Shown here: positions 40,500 through 53,110 of the stretch, piece after piece
Numbering within the stretch: position 1 is the stretch's first letter
How the letters are laid out: the number at the start of each line of letters is the position of its first letter
Source: Heligmosomoides polygyrus polygyrus
Lineage: Eukaryota > Nematoda > Chromadorea > Rhabditida > Heligmosomidae
Direction: 5' to 3'
Assembly (NCBI GenBank): GCA_947396885.1
Contig: OX377202.1
Location: 35,363,478 to 35,427,477, forward strand
DNA: 64,000 bases
Translations under genes and position numbers: made by a program
The notes under the pieces: generated by a model
Told to the model about the DNA's origin: nothing
Seen by the model: the letters and a program-made list of their open reading frames with translations, nothing else
Database searches by the model: none

Positions 40500-40745
40500 T
40501 GGCCAGGAGTGTGAGGCCAAGTGCAGCGGACTTATTCTAGGCGCCAGTCGTTTGGAGCTATGTGTACTCTGAGTCAATCCAAGGATCGAACCCCGCCCAA
40601 GCCAACCCAGCCAAGCCTAGCCCGGGTGGGTGGTTGGTAGCGATATTACCCGAGAAGATGCGCTGACTTGTTTAACGTAGGCCGCTGTGTAATGCAAATG
40701 TGCATTTGATTGCCTTCACGATATACCATACCTGCGTATCCCAGA
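40500..40745 (+). repeat. tRNA-like SINE copy 6 (diverged)
   Basis: Only parts are recognisable: GCCAACCCAGCCAAGCCTAG, GGTGGGTGGTTGGTAGCGA and AAGATGCGCTGACTTGTTTA. The order matches the family, but the head and tail are degraded. Confidence 0.45.
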
Positions 40746-43099
40746 AGGAGGTTAATTGACTCCGACCCCTGTACTTCATAGCTGTCGTTAAATTGGGAAT
40801 CGCGGAGCTGGTGCTGTTCTGCAACTGATGTAGTACCGTCCTACAGTCCTGCTAAGCATTACCTGTAATTCTGTCTATGTCGTAGTCACCAACACCAGTA
40901 CCTGTTTGTGTGTTTTAGTACGTGCACTCCTTAAATGTTCATAGTGTGCTGCGACAGAACGTCGCTGTTTTCTTCCACATGTCACCGTCACTTTATCAGT
41001 CACTTCTCGTCAATCATTCCCGCGACCTTATTCAGTTCGAATGAGCACGAGCGCCATTTTGTTTCAAAGGTATGCCACTAATTTACAGATATTTATGAAG
41101 AAGGACTCTTTTAGGTAATGAACAGGAGTTCATAGGCAGGATGTGAGTCGCAGCAGGTAGGATCGCATTTTTTGCTACATACCCTGAAGTCGGTTGGGTC
41201 CTTGGCCGGATAGAATTAAGCGGCAGAACTAAGCGTGTTGCCTATGCGAAAAGATGCTTCCAACTACCTTGGTGTGATGTAGGTGTGCAGCGCATTTCAA
41301 AGTGCTTTTAGCCTGCACACCTTCACCGTTATCCTGCTGTTTTGCTTCTTTCGTATTGACACTTCTCAGTCGCGAGCTAGTGTTTGTAGGATGCAACGCG
41401 ATTGCACCACCAGTGCTTCTGAACCACACGTACAGATCCACGGTATCCTCGCTGTGGAGACCTCTCACAATCAGCGCTCACCTATGTTATCGGGATGAGT
41501 TAGCCGATGATATCGAGATGGAATCGGTATTGTTGAAGGCCTTGCTAGAAGTGATCCAACTGATTTATTCAAGCCTCGATTGGTTGTTATTAAGGGAGGT
41601 TCCAAGCTGTTTCAAGAACGAACTAGGATAATAAAGGGAGCATGTTCGAGTCCCGCCAACCGCTGCAGTTTCGATCACAATCAGGCGTTCCTGCAACCGC
41701 TTATAACCTCAGAACGAGCCGTTTGAGGAACAAATAAAATAAGTCGAACTCTATAGAGCTCTAGGCACCCTCCTATGGTTGTGGCTCAGTATTTCGGAGT
41801 ATTTCGTCTTAATTTTGGACTTTGTATAGAGGAAAAGCGCGGGAATTGCGCGGCCGTTTATAGTCGGCAGGTCGGCAGTGACGAAGCTTAATCTCCGAAC
41901 TGCTAATTATTAAAGCAGAAATATCGGACTGGATTTTCAGAAAAAGCCACTCCATTCTGCGTGCCTTAATCCGTCGAGGACCAAAAGTATTCATGGAATC
42001 ACATGCGTGACTTCTCACATTTATTATCAACGTCAATGTCTAAAAGCTCAGTGAAGAACAAAGATTCGGCCACTGTGTCTATTTTCACTCCGATGGCGCT
42101 TCTTGAAGCACATACGAACACAGTAGCCGAATCGCAATGCGGATGAGGAGATGTATTGCGGTTTTGTGGCAACGACTTTCTTAGTTTTTTCTTACTAGAG
42201 CTAACAGTTGCTAGGGCGTGGATGAGCTAGAGAAGCGCAACATGCTATCCTATCTATTGCAGGTTGTAAAAATATCGAAGATATGAACGCCTATAAGGGA
42301 GTTCACCTCCTAATCCCTATCAGAAATGGTATCGAACTTGCCTGGGCCCGAACTCCCTATTCTCACTAACAGGTCTTTCGGCTTGAAGATTTACTGTGAG
42401 GGTCAATTAGGAAACAATATTGGAGTCGTTCTTTGCCCGTATCCTTAGTGATGAACGCAGTTCTTTGTCTTGTATCCTTTATGGACCTGAAACCTTCCAA
42501 CAAAGTGCAATAGGTAGTTGGAAGATCGGTAAAGATCAGTCGCAGCTATGCGTGCATAATTGCTATTGATTTCACTGGTGACTGGAACTGCTAGCCTGAT
42601 TGCCTTTTTCGTTTCATTTGGTTCGTGCTTTTGATTTCTCAGCATTGCGAAAAGATCCACCAGTCCTTCATGTTTCTTCGTGTTTCAGCACAGGTGTTGC
42701 TCAAATCAATGCATAATGTGTAACGATGTTCCATATGAGACTATTCTTGAATCTCGGCATGTCCTAGAACAGCATGAAAGAAGTCGTGAAGGTGCGGGGC
42801 CAAGACTGGTATCGAACCTTTATTCGGCTTACTTTTCGGCGTAACCGCCTCTTCAGAGCCTGCAAAAAAACCAGGGAGTTAGAGAAATTACCCGTCCAAG
42901 AGTTATTTCAAGTTTCAGCCATCTCGGAAGCTGAAGGGAGAATGAGACGAACCGTGAGGAAGACAGCCCAAATGACCTTACGTAAACAGCCGAAGGGGGC
43001 TGTTGGGTCACCCTTTAGATGGAGACAAATGTGGGTGAATGAGGTCCTCCTTTCGGGTCAGCCCCTCAGCGACCTTTTGGCTGATGTCCTACGGGGTCA
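40746..43099. other. Long stretch without a recognisable gene
   Basis: Scattered ORFs of 70-113 aa without known motifs. The ORF at 42774-43115 is probably antisense to the decayed C-terminal part of the Penelope-like element that follows. Confidence 0.4.
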
Positions 43100-43985
43100 A
43101 GCCCACAGAGGCTGACAAACGGAGCCAACTCCTGGGTTACGGCCACCTACCTCAGCGACCCTAACGAAGTCACCCAGGTCAGCCTTATGAACACACTCCC
43201 GTACTTGAGCACTGGGAGCGTCCGAGATAAAAGGTTCGTGGCGGCGATTTGTCCACGCAATTGTGCCCTGTGTATGCGTGCTGGTGCCCGTAGTTGACGG
43301 CCTTTGTGCATGTTGTGGCCAACCCGTTGGATAAAGCAATGCAAGATGCCTAGATGAGGACTTGAGCTCGCTATTCGACGACACCAGGGCAGTTGTTTGG
43401 AACATATTCCGGACAATGGCCCTCTTAGTACTATATGGGTGTGCGGAACGATAGTGCACAATGACGTTCTTGCTACTGGGCTTCCGGTACCACCTGGTTT
43501 GGAAGGTTTCCCTAGAGAGACGAACTTCCACGTTGAGGAACGGCAGCCAGGCAGACTTGTCGGTTTTTCCCTTGTGGCGTTAATATGCTCAGCCCGATGG
43601 TTCAGCAACTTGAAGAAGGCGTCCATTCTGCTCTGCGTGGGACATACGATGAAGCAACCATCTATATACCGGCAATACAACAGAGGTCTGCGTTCCATTA
43701 CCGGTCTCTCTATTTTTGACATGTACGCTATGACACCGGAGCCAAGCGTTGACCCATAGCTAGGTCTCTGACCTGTCTATAGTACTGATTGGATCATTCG
43801 AATATGTTGCACTGAAGGCACTCGTCTATGGGCACCATTATTTGGGCATTGTTGTGCCCGAAAAGGGCCAGCTGGTCCTCATGTCCTCTTGCTCAACAAG
43901 AATTTGGTATACCGCTTGCACGGCATCGCCTTTGGAGACATATATGAAACGAAAGCCGAATAAAGGTTCGATATCAATCTTAGCA
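43100..43985 (-). mobile_element. Penelope-like element, reverse transcriptase fragment (decayed)
   Basis: On the minus strand a frame ending at 43147 reads MSKIERPVMERRPLLYCRYI and then DGCFIVCPTQSRMDAFFKLL. This is the catalytic block of a Penelope-like RT, whose usual YIDD has become YIDG. Upstream the frame contains GQRLAPVLA, a conserved RT block in these elements. A second frame (43531-43097) continues RWYRKPSSKNVIVHYRSAHP and YSTKRAIVRNMF, so a frameshift divides the RT. No GIY-YIG endonuclease is readable. The mutated catalytic Asp and the frameshift make it inactive. Confidence 0.8.
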
Positions 43986-44277
43986 CGACAGCTCTACGGC
44001 TATCTTCCGTATTTTTTTGCACCTTTTCTGCCTTTTGCTCCACATAGGATTACGTGAACACCTATAGCTAGACGGATTTATATTGAAAAGGATGCGGAAT
44101 CGGTCACCGATAAGGACTAGGAGACACTCGTTATCAGCCACTTTTTCATGGTCGCATACTTTTTTTTCGTTGCGGTTTCTGCGCTATTAAAAGTCACGTT
44201 CAGGAAATTCCTTACTTTCAGTTTCCTTGCTTGCCTCGTTTAGCAACTAGTGAAACCTTAGGCGCGAGTAAAGGCTG

Positions 44278-44580
44278 AAGGATAAAGGACGGCATTACTC
44301 GATCCCTTTTGATGTGCGCCATGCATTTACTTCTACGGTATTCGTGGAGACGACTTGAATGAGTACTTGGCCATACAATGACTTGTGATGGCCAGCCGAT
44401 GAACAAGTCAGCGCTTTATCCTTCTCAAACGAGTCCGGTACCAATTCATCGACCTCGGAGGGATGGACGGCTTGGTTGATCCGGACGGGGAGTCCCAACC
44501 AAGAGCCTGGTATTGATGCAAGCGACAGGCGGCACCTCCTCCGTCTGCGCTACACGCTCCCTTTGCCAGGAATACGGTCA
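44278..44580 (-). repeat. tRNA-like SINE copy 7
   Basis: On the minus strand it reads TAGCGCAGACGGAGGAGGTG (A-box-like), GGCTCTTGGTTGGGACTCC (B-box-like), CAACCAAGCCGTCCATCC, AATTGGTACCGGACTCGTTT, GATAAAGCGCTGACTTGTTC and a tail GCCGTCCTTTATC. It is one of the most complete copies. Confidence 0.75.
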
Positions 44581-46397
44581 TTAAAAACTGTTCAAGTTCT
44601 ATGAAATCGCTCACCTTGATTGGAGTCTTTATTGAGATGCAAGGAAACTAGGAAGTGTTAGCAGATTTAAGTGTCCATCACTTCGCTTGTCTGTCACTCT
44701 TTAAATCTCGCTCATTCCGGGTGGATGGGAGGTTAAAGATGAGTTTGGTAAAAAATAAGGTGTTGGCTAGCCACAACAAATTGCTTGAGATAGAGCCTAA
44801 AATTTAGTCCAAGTGGTTCGCCGAAGTGGAATGCGTGGCGCACACCACCACTTGTTAGTTCTCTTCTCCTACACACTTTTGCCTATCGCAGCTTCTCACG
44901 GAAATCCGCTACCGCCGTCTGCGCTTCTGAGGTTGGGTATCTGGGTTTCTAGCAAGACCTGACGGAGCGCAGCTGTTAACAACGAATACGGCTTCGACGC
45001 CGTTGAGCTCATTCGGAATTGAATAGAGGCCCAGTCGGGGCTTGCCTAAAAGTTTCAGTTTTATTATGTCCCACTTTTGTAACTGCTCAAAAATAATGAA
45101 CAGAACACGAAGCCAACTGTAGAGGTTCACCTTTATGTCCTCGGATGATGTTCAATCCTCCTCATTTCGTTATTGGATCCAAAGAAGATTACGCTACGGA
45201 AGTAACTACTAAAGTAGGTTTTAGAACTTGTTTCAAGTGTCGTTCAACCGTAGCAGTAGCAAAATTCAGAGGTGTTTATATCAATGGAATCTGATCCCCC
45301 TCCTAGACGCGCCTGTTTTAATTGTCTGCGCCTGTTTTAATTGTCACACTAACGCCAAAATTCAATTATGTCTGCTTAGCGAGTTTAGCCAGAATTTTTC
45401 GTTTTGCGGAAAACTTGACGCGAATGTCGGATTGAAAGTGCTCATGAACGGTCAGAAACTGGAGTACCAAATTCTAGAGCGAAAGTTCCGCTTATCGCCT
45501 TGGGCTCACTACACGTGCTGCTCTAAAGCGCTAGCTGCTGATAGGGTCTGCTCTCCATCCGGGGGAGGGATGGGGGAGGGTGTATTTTGAGCTAGGAATA
45601 TTTTCCGCCTATTGCGGCATATGGCCAAGTAGAGCGCACCACGTAATCTCTCGCCGGCTGGGAAGACCGATGAGCGTTTTCTGCTGAACACATAGACATT
45701 TCAGAGATCTACCGGTGAACGTAGTTATTTTCCACCAGCCTTTAAATGGGGCACACAACCGCTAAGAAACTTCGCTATAGCGTTGTGGTCTAGATTCTGA
45801 CCCTTTTGAAATATTCGTTCCCAGAGGGGCTGCTAATAAGGTACACGATAGAGTCTACACCCGTTGCTTACTCGTCTGAATTGGGAAGCGAAGGTGTCTG
45901 GGGAAAAACACCCATTTCGTGGAAGCGTTAAGTCCAAACTGCAATGTCATGAAAAGCTGCTTACGTTGATGAAGGGAGGGGAGGAGGTTTGACCTCGTCG
46001 TGCTACATAAAATAGTGTCTGGTCAGTCAGGACTAAAGCCTATGATACTTCGGCTGAGATCGTGAAACACAAGGGGTGAATCTAGTAAATTGGATATTAG
46101 AAGATCAGAGCGACCCGATCAGAACTTTTCACCATTAGAACGGGATCGAGCTCGAAAAGTTAAGGAGAGCATATAATATAACTCTAAAATTGAAGACTGT
46201 AAAATTTAAATCTTTTTTTGATCAGGCATCTGACATCCGTGTAAGCTTTTGCTTTTTTACTGATTACTATGCGTACATTTGTTGAGTTGCATTATGGTTA
46301 TTGATATTATTTTTGTGATTGATGTCACCGCTATAACAACCCAGTCTCGCTCTTGAAATAAATAATAATAAGTAAATGGATAAAATCGGCACTAATT
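44581..46397. other. Stretch without a recognisable gene; possible LINE tail at 46150-46375
   Basis: A 120-residue ORF at 45228-45590 has no known motif. A short SINE scrap (GTGGAATGCGTGGCGCACAC) lies near 44828. Near 46212-46230 a GATCAGGCATCTGACATCCG segment matches a motif of the 28689-29969 foldback. A run of AATAAATAATAATAAG at about 46358 could be the 3' tail of a LINE. Confidence 0.35.
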
Positions 46398-46668
46398 AGT
46401 CTTCTCTGTGTTGCTCCACGCATTCCACTTCTATCGGAAATTGTTGAGACAATGTGAGTTGCTGGCTATATATGTGCATGGTGTCTGAAGGTGGTTAGCC
46501 TATGAACATGGTCAAATATGTGTTTCACCCTTCACAGTTACTCTGATACCGATTCAGCGATCCCAAAGGGATGAAAGGTTTGGGTGACCTTATCGGGAAA
46601 TTCGGACCAAGAACCTTGAAGGGGAGTGCGCGCGACATCCGCCACTCCCATTGCTTGCGCCACTACGC
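46398..46668 (-). repeat. tRNA-like SINE copy 8 (diverged)
   Basis: Recognisable on the minus strand by GGTTCTTGGTCCGAATTTCC, AAACCTTTCATCC, ATCGGTATCAGAGTAACTG and GTGGAATGCGTGGAGCAAC in the family order. Confidence 0.55.
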
Positions 46669-46831
46669 CTAGTTAGAACATAAACTTGGGCTCTTGGATG
46701 AATTTGTGGTGAAAAGCCGACTAATAAGTCAGTACTTATCTGTTGGAGTTTTTGCTTTAAACTCACTAACCAGATGAAATGGCCAAATGTTCGGGCAGGA
46801 AATGGACTGAAATTCGTTCGTGGTATGAACA

Positions 46832-47125
46832 GGGTAGGCGCGCAACACAACAGCGCAGTTTGAGGAGGCGCCGGCTGTCGCGTGCGCCCTTTTCCAGGTT
46901 CTGATTCGGATTTTCCTCCTATTTTAACCGAGCCTTTCATGCTTCCTGGATCGGTGAATTGGTACCAGACTTGTGCAGGGAAGGTAAAGCATTGACTTAT
47001 CCGCAACCTGGCCTCCTCAAGTTGCTGTAAAGACTTGATGCGCATTTAAATCGCCTCCACGACGGCCCGTGGAAATATAACGCCTGGCGCACCAGAAAAG
47101 GGATTTTCTACCCCAATCATTCATC
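46832..47125 (+). repeat. tRNA-like SINE copy 9
   Basis: The head CAGCGCAGTTTGAGGAGGCG is followed by CCAGGTTCTGATTCGGATTT, CGAGCCTTTCATGC, GGTGAATTGGTACCAGACTT, GGTAAAGCATTGACTTATCC and GCATTTAAATCGCCTCCACG. It ends close to the next foldback. Confidence 0.72.
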
Positions 47126-47195
47126 ACCCATTCTTTTACGGGCAGGGTCGGTGCTTACTACTCACTGCCCCACATGCGACCGTTTAGGGTAAACA

Positions 47196-48459
47196 CAGGG
47201 TGTCTCAAAAATGTATCCACAGTTTGAAAGGTGATAACCTTGCTCACAGTAAAGGTACTGAGGGACGGAAGGGCATGTATGAAAGCCTAAGAAAATAGAA
47301 ATTTTCTGACATATGAGCGGTGTGGATTGCGCCATATACTCATCTGAAGCCTTTCATTTTACACTCGACTGATTGTTTTTCGCTTGAATACTTGTTACAA
47401 TTTCTCACAAAGTCGCCCTATCGACTGATTTGTGCTCCTTTTAAGGCTTAAAACTCAAAAATACACTGCGGCGTGTGAAAAGTGCAAAGTGACCTAAAAA
47501 GGCAGGTTCTATTTGAAGAGTTCTAACATTGCTACTAGTGAACCTTTTGAAGATGTTTGAGGCTTGAATGAAAGCACACGGAAACGGAATTTCTGTGACG
47601 TACAAATAATCAAAGTTGCGCTATACCCTCGCCTGAAAACCTTGCATTTCAGATTCGATTGATTGTGCATGGGCTTAATGCTTGTTACAATCTTGCTACT
47701 AATCTTGCTACCACATACTTGGCCTTACTAACCTGTGCTGTGCCTCTTCTAACGTTTAAAACTTGATACTTACTTAAAAGACACGTGACATGCGAGTTCA
47801 TTGATTGCATAATTTAAATGTGAGCAGGAGACCCATTTTCCAAGACGGACTCTGTTGGCTGATGAAGCATCAAGTTGGATGGAGAGGTTAATCGGCATAC
47901 ATAGCTGCAGCTACTCCGCGACAGATAACGTTAAAAGAAGCACAGCATAGGTTGATTCGGCCAACCAGTAAGATTATAACAAGCATTGAACCGATGAACA
48001 ATCAATGAGACTGAAAGGCAATGTTTTAAGGCACGGCGCAATCTTGTTTATTTGCAAGCCACAGAAATCTCGCTATTGTGTGCCTTCGTGTCAGTCGAAA
48101 ACATCTTCAAATGCTTCAATAGCAGCAATGTTAGAACCTTTCAAATAGTGCCTGCATCTTTAGGATACCCTGCGTTTTTGCAAGTCCTAGTGTTTTCAAG
48201 TTTCAAACCTTAAAAGATGCACAAATCGATCGATACGGTCACTTTGAGGAGAAATTGTAACAAGTACGCAAGCGAAAACCAATCAATCCAGTGTACAATT
48301 CAAAGTTTCAGGCGCGTGCGTGACGCATTACATACCGCTCATATTTCAAAAAATTTCTTTTTCCTAAGCTTTTATTTAAGACCTTAGCTTCCTTAATGCC
48401 TTTACTGTGAGCAAGGTTATCACCTTTCAACCAGTGTATACAGTTTTTGAGAGATCCTG
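47196..48459. mobile_element. Foldback element with very long inverted arms, about 1.26 kb
   Basis: CAGGGTGTCTCAAAAATGTA at 47196 mirrors TACAGTTTTTGAGAGATCCTG ending at 48459. The pair GAAAGGTGATAACCTTGCTC / GAGCAAGGTTATCACCTTTC is an exact match. Further arm pairs (ACTTGTTACAATTTCTC / GAGAAATTGTAACAAGT, and GAAGATGTTT near 47550 against AAACATCTTC near 48100) show that the arms continue almost to the centre at about 47800-47950. There is no coding capacity. The terminal CAGGGTGTCTCAAAA is reminiscent of some DNA transposon ends, but the superfamily is not clear. Confidence 0.78.
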
Positions 48460-50211
48460 CATGCATGCAACTGAGTGCTCGCATGTATGCTAAGGAAGTA
48501 TTATAGAGCATGACTAAATGGAAAAGGAGCGCCTCTAGAAAAATATTTCTCACCTATTTGGCTGCAATGAAGTTCTATAGCCTACTTGAAGGAGCATGAA
48601 AGCGAATGTCTTCCAGTGCTGCGTCGCTTTATTAATAATGAAGCCTTCTTTTACTTGAAGCTTTCCATTATAAGACTGCATTCATTTTTGCTTCCAGATT
48701 TAATGAGCAATTGTTCTGACTTGTAATTCGGGTCAGACAGAAGGATAGATTATCTATAGATTATCATTAGATGCTTACCCAGAACTGGTGCTATGTATCA
48801 CTTGAACCTGGTAATCCTCATTCAGGAAACAAGTTCCTTGACCAGCGACCAGTGAATAGGTGGTGTCCAACATTTTGTTACAATAGGGTGTCACGAGTCT
48901 GTCTACGTTAGTGCAGTCTGCATGTTGTCGAAAATGCAAATAGGGTAGATGTGCACGTCATGGTCAACTGTAGAACATCTCATAAAACCCCATCGTCGCT
49001 AAAGTTTTCAGTGAAGAAACGTTATTGAACGGGAAATATCGAAGTAACCCAATTTTTGAGTGTCGTCAAGGCACTACTTTTAACCCAAACTTTTTTGGAG
49101 TCCTGGGCAACATGGCGTCATATGAGCACATAACACATCAGAAAAGAACTTTCTCAGACTTCAAACAGCGTAAAAACTTTACTGCAGCTAAGCTGGCCGG
49201 GACACGAGCAGTTTAACTATTGAGCAATATTGGTAAACTTAGTTACTCAACACCCTTTCTGCCCTGAGGAGTCCATATAAAGTGTATGCATTTTTGAAGC
49301 ACTCTATATATCGATTGCAGTCTTTCAATTTTGTAGACAGATCGATTGGTGCTGGGTCGGGCAATGAATACGGCAGAGAGGAGTCCTCAAAAATGTTGCC
49401 CTTTGTTCAATACTATCAAAACAATTGCTTATTCGAAACTACCTAATGCGCACCCGTTGTAAATATCAGTACCGAGAAATGAGAAGGAAATTTGCTGCTT
49501 TGCCCCGGGTAGAGTTCTGATTCCAAAAATGCCGACAGACTTCTTATCAATCTTCCACGGGAGAGTGGCACCACACATTTCGCTCTCACAGTGCGGGCGC
49601 GTAATCAATTCTTCTCCGACGGCCTGCTTATCGCAGGATTCACCTTCCGCCTGATTGCTTAGCATTTTTAACTCAGCGCTGGATTTCTTCAGGTTGTCAG
49701 CTTAACTCTCAGCAAGCTATCTCAGTCGTGGGGGCGTCAGGCGGAGTTCGAACGTACTCCACGGTTTGCTTTTTGAGCAGATGTTTTCTGTTGCATCATT
49801 CACTCACCTTCCTGAAGTCCGGGGTAATTTGGTCTATATCAAACTTTGACTAATATTTGATAATAAATTGATGGCTTCGTAACATTATATAAAGAACCTA
49901 TTGTAAATAGAGGTTAAAATTTTTAGTAACCAAAGATTTTATTCATAGAGTTGTATAGTGTTTATTTGCTTATCAGTTTTGCTTTACAGTCGCAAAATGC
50001 ACGTGCATAATTGCAAATTTTCTCGACCTTAATTATTTTATTCACTTGAATTTCGGTCGATAGTCTTCTTCTTCTTTATATTCTTGAGCGACTATTCGGT
50101 CGGTGGTAATGTTTCAAAACTTATCCGAAATAGACAAAAAATGTAGAGAGAAATGAACCCGTATACGGTTCTGTCCTGATTTGACTGACTTATTTCTTGA
50201 AGTTGAAACAG
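48460..50211. other. Stretch without a recognisable gene
   Basis: A 78-residue minus-strand ORF (49665-49429), with CGATLPWKIDKKSVGIFGIR and LPGAKQQISFSFLG, has a protein-like composition, but I cannot name it. It could be a transposon or gene fragment. Confidence 0.35.
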
Positions 50212-50538
50212 GTGGACACCGCTGTCACGTCCTTGAAAACGGTTGATCTGCTAGACAATTCGAATAGTTTTCATAGAGATGACATACCAGAAAAATGCTC
50301 AATAATAGTAATTGTAATTGCTTCGGGCTAACACTGCTTTCAGAATTTAAATGAAGAGGTAAAAGTGGAGGACACCGGTTTAGATTGCGAAGCCGCTCCA
50401 CCACAATATTCGGATAATCCCTTCCTGTTCGAATTTGATTGCAAAATCTTACGTGTTTTGGTGGTTTTCGGATATAAATGGTTCAAATTCAAATTGGTTT
50501 TCTACGAACCCAGCGGATGTTATGGCTGGTGCGGGTAA
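50212..50538 (+). CDS. Possible last two exons of an unrecognised gene
   Basis: I do not recognise this product. Segment 50212-50307 follows an acceptor (GAAACAG), is open in phase 0 (VDTAVTSLKTVDLLDNSNSF...) and ends at ATA|GTAATT. Segment 50344-50538 follows GCTTTCAG and continues in phase 0 (NLNEEVKVEDTGLDCEAAPP...) to TAA, giving 96 residues. The intron would be only 36 nt, unusually short even for nematodes. The C-terminal part is rich in Phe, Lys, Tyr and Cys and may be read-through into non-coding DNA. No upstream exon or start codon was found. Confidence 0.27.
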
Positions 50539-52142
50539 ACACCGTTTTCATAGGCGGTAATGCGTGGTTTCTGAAGAGTTTCTATTTTTCGAAGCAGATT
50601 TGCTCTGAGCTAGCATAAGCAGATTTGAGGAGGGTTAAAGCCAGCATTAGTTTTTTGAGTGTCGTTCTGTGTATCCTGCATCACCATCTCCTCCATGGGA
50701 CAATATTGTCTCGAAGGCATTAAGAAGGGCACTGACAAGGGCAGGGTCTGAAGCGTATGTCTCACGTGGAGAACGAGTCATATAGAAAGAATCCTCACAC
50801 CTCATTCGTGGAGGGTTATGGGGTTCGGTTCTCCTGCGTTGAGGTATGTACTTTTGCATTTCAAATGTGATTTGAGGGAACCTGACGTGCAAAATTTTTG
50901 TTTCAATTTTCACCCGCATTTTTTCAACTTTTAGCCACATTCTGCGCATTTTCCAGCTGTATGCTGTGGAGATTAACTTTCCTGCGACTTGTTGATTATC
51001 GATCGTTTTTTAACCAAAAGAAAGGTAATGAACATTATGCTGTATGAACGTTCAATACCAGTGATACACAGGCACAAAGCGCATGAAGTAGAAGGACTGG
51101 TCCCAATTCGGGCAACGTGTAAGAGCTACAGGCTCTTCACAGTTTGCTTCTGTAGATGAGGGATGCGCGGAATTTCCATTTTCATGTTCCGCGTTCCGGT
51201 TTTCGGCCGATAAAGCTCTTCCGTTCCGTTTAGTTTTCCGCCTGTTTCTGGACCGGAAGGCAGAAACGGAAATGGACACTGTTCAACACTAGCTTTCTAT
51301 TGAACACAATCAGCTCATCGAGTATTAAAGAGTTCTCCTTCATATAATTGTGAGAGAAATAGTGGTTGACAATTCTATTGTTAATATTTTTGATATAGGT
51401 TAGATTACCAAAAAACTACTCAAAATGGCAACGGCTGGGTGCAGGGCAAAATTAATGTGCCAGTAAAGATACGTATCTGCATTGTGTGCTAAGAAAATGC
51501 ACTCAACATCTTGATGATCAAAAATTTCTTTACCTATCAGTTACAAATAGCGATAAAAACTTTGTAAGCATATAGTGCAGTAGCTTGAAGCAGAGTTCAG
51601 TGGAGGTTCTGTCATGCGCTTGTAGGCTTCAAGATTACACCGGTATTCCTGATCGAAGGTATAAGTTTCGTCCACATACACTTATACAATAGATTTTTTA
51701 ATGAGGCATTACGAATGTCTACTTTTAGCTGCTATTTTGATTGATTAGAGCTACACACTGAACTCTGAAACAAAACTATTACTTCGAGAACCATATCTAG
51801 TAACTGTCCAGCATCTAGGAACTGTCTGGTAGTAACTTCAAGGATTCCCCACTCCTTGAGTTTTATGACTTGGCAAAAAAGAAACACATTTTTATTTTTT
51901 GTATTTTTTTAAACACATTGAGGAGTGGGGCTCCTATATGACTCGCTCTCCCCGTTTAGACATACGATTCAGACTCTCCCCTCGTAAACGTTGTATAGAG
52001 GGGGATCCAAAGGTGTAACTGAGAGGACGCCTTGTCTCGATATTTTTTGCTGCTGCTTGCTACTTTTTTGTGCGCACATATCTTTCTGTCCTTCTTGTAA
52101 CCTTCTAAGTTCTATTTTGTCCCAGATACGGTTTTCCCCAAG
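50539..52142. other. Stretch without a recognisable gene
   Basis: The minus-strand ORFs at 50949-50647 and 51279-51052 have basic, Arg/Glu-rich compositions without domain signatures. Confidence 0.35.
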
Positions 52143-53110
52143 ATGTCAAATCATCGCACTGCGATTTTGGAGCTTGATCGTCAAGGAAAGCGCCAATGCG
52201 ACATCGTTAAGCTGCTCAGTCGACTGTCTCCACAGAAACTCGTCGATGTAAGGAGCTTGGCCATGAAGTTGACCGTCCAGGACAAGGAAGAAATCGCACT
52301 GTCAAAATGCCGCAGATCTGGGAAATCATCGAAAAGCCAAAGATCCCGAATTCGAGGGTGTCCTGAGAAAAATCGCCCATGATATCGGCGTCAATGGCAT
52401 ATCATTGCATCGAATAGCCAGAAAGAAACGCGGGCTCGAGCACTAGAAGTTCCATAAAGTCCAGCTCTTGATGAACAAGAATAAGCGCGAACGGCTCTAT
52501 CGACCTGCCAGCTCAGGCGCGGGCCGCAGGTCTCGGGTAGGAGCGGACACTGTTCAGCTGTTCACCGTGGAGTAGGCTCACAACCTCCAACACGGCAGTA
52601 TCTGATCCGGAGAGGCTCCAGCAACCTTGTCCGTCGCTGGACATCGTGACATCGTCAAAATGGTTTGGGGTGGAATTTACATCAGCGGAAAAACCTCCTG
52701 GTTTCTGTGTATGAAGGATACGGTGCGTACCGATGGGACATCTTCTAGACTGTGGCACTTTTTTGATCCCAGCAACACTTCAGCAATGCATAGTGGACGT
52801 TCCAAGAAGACTCAATCCCTGCACACAGGGCGAAAAGCACGCAAGCATGGTGCAAGACCAATTCTCAGGACTTCGTCATGTCTGCGGAATGGTCACCGCA
52901 CTCCCCTGATGTGAATCCGACGAACTACAATGTGTAGTCCATTTTGATGGCAGGGTCCGTGCCAAGCGCCACCACAACCTGGAGGCCCAGAAGACATCTC
53001 TGCGCTGGGAGTGGGAACAAATGTCTCCAAATGACCTGCAACTGTCATCGCCAAGAAACTTTAACACGCGTTTTGACTTCAGTATTCGCGCCAAGGGGAG
53101 CCACTTCGAA
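52143..53110 (+). pseudogene. Tc1/mariner-superfamily transposase pseudogene
   Basis: The first frame starts MSNHRTAILELDRQGKRQCD and IVKLLSRLS, a helix-turn-helix start typical of nematode Tc1/mariner relatives. Frames further on contain MVWGGIYISGKTSW (second strand of the catalytic core) and, after a frameshift, EWSPHSPDVNPTNYNV, the block with the third acidic residue, interrupted by a stop. At least three frameshifts or stops break the reading frame, so it is not functional. I could not find clear terminal inverted repeats, so the limits cover only the coding relic. Confidence 0.78.
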
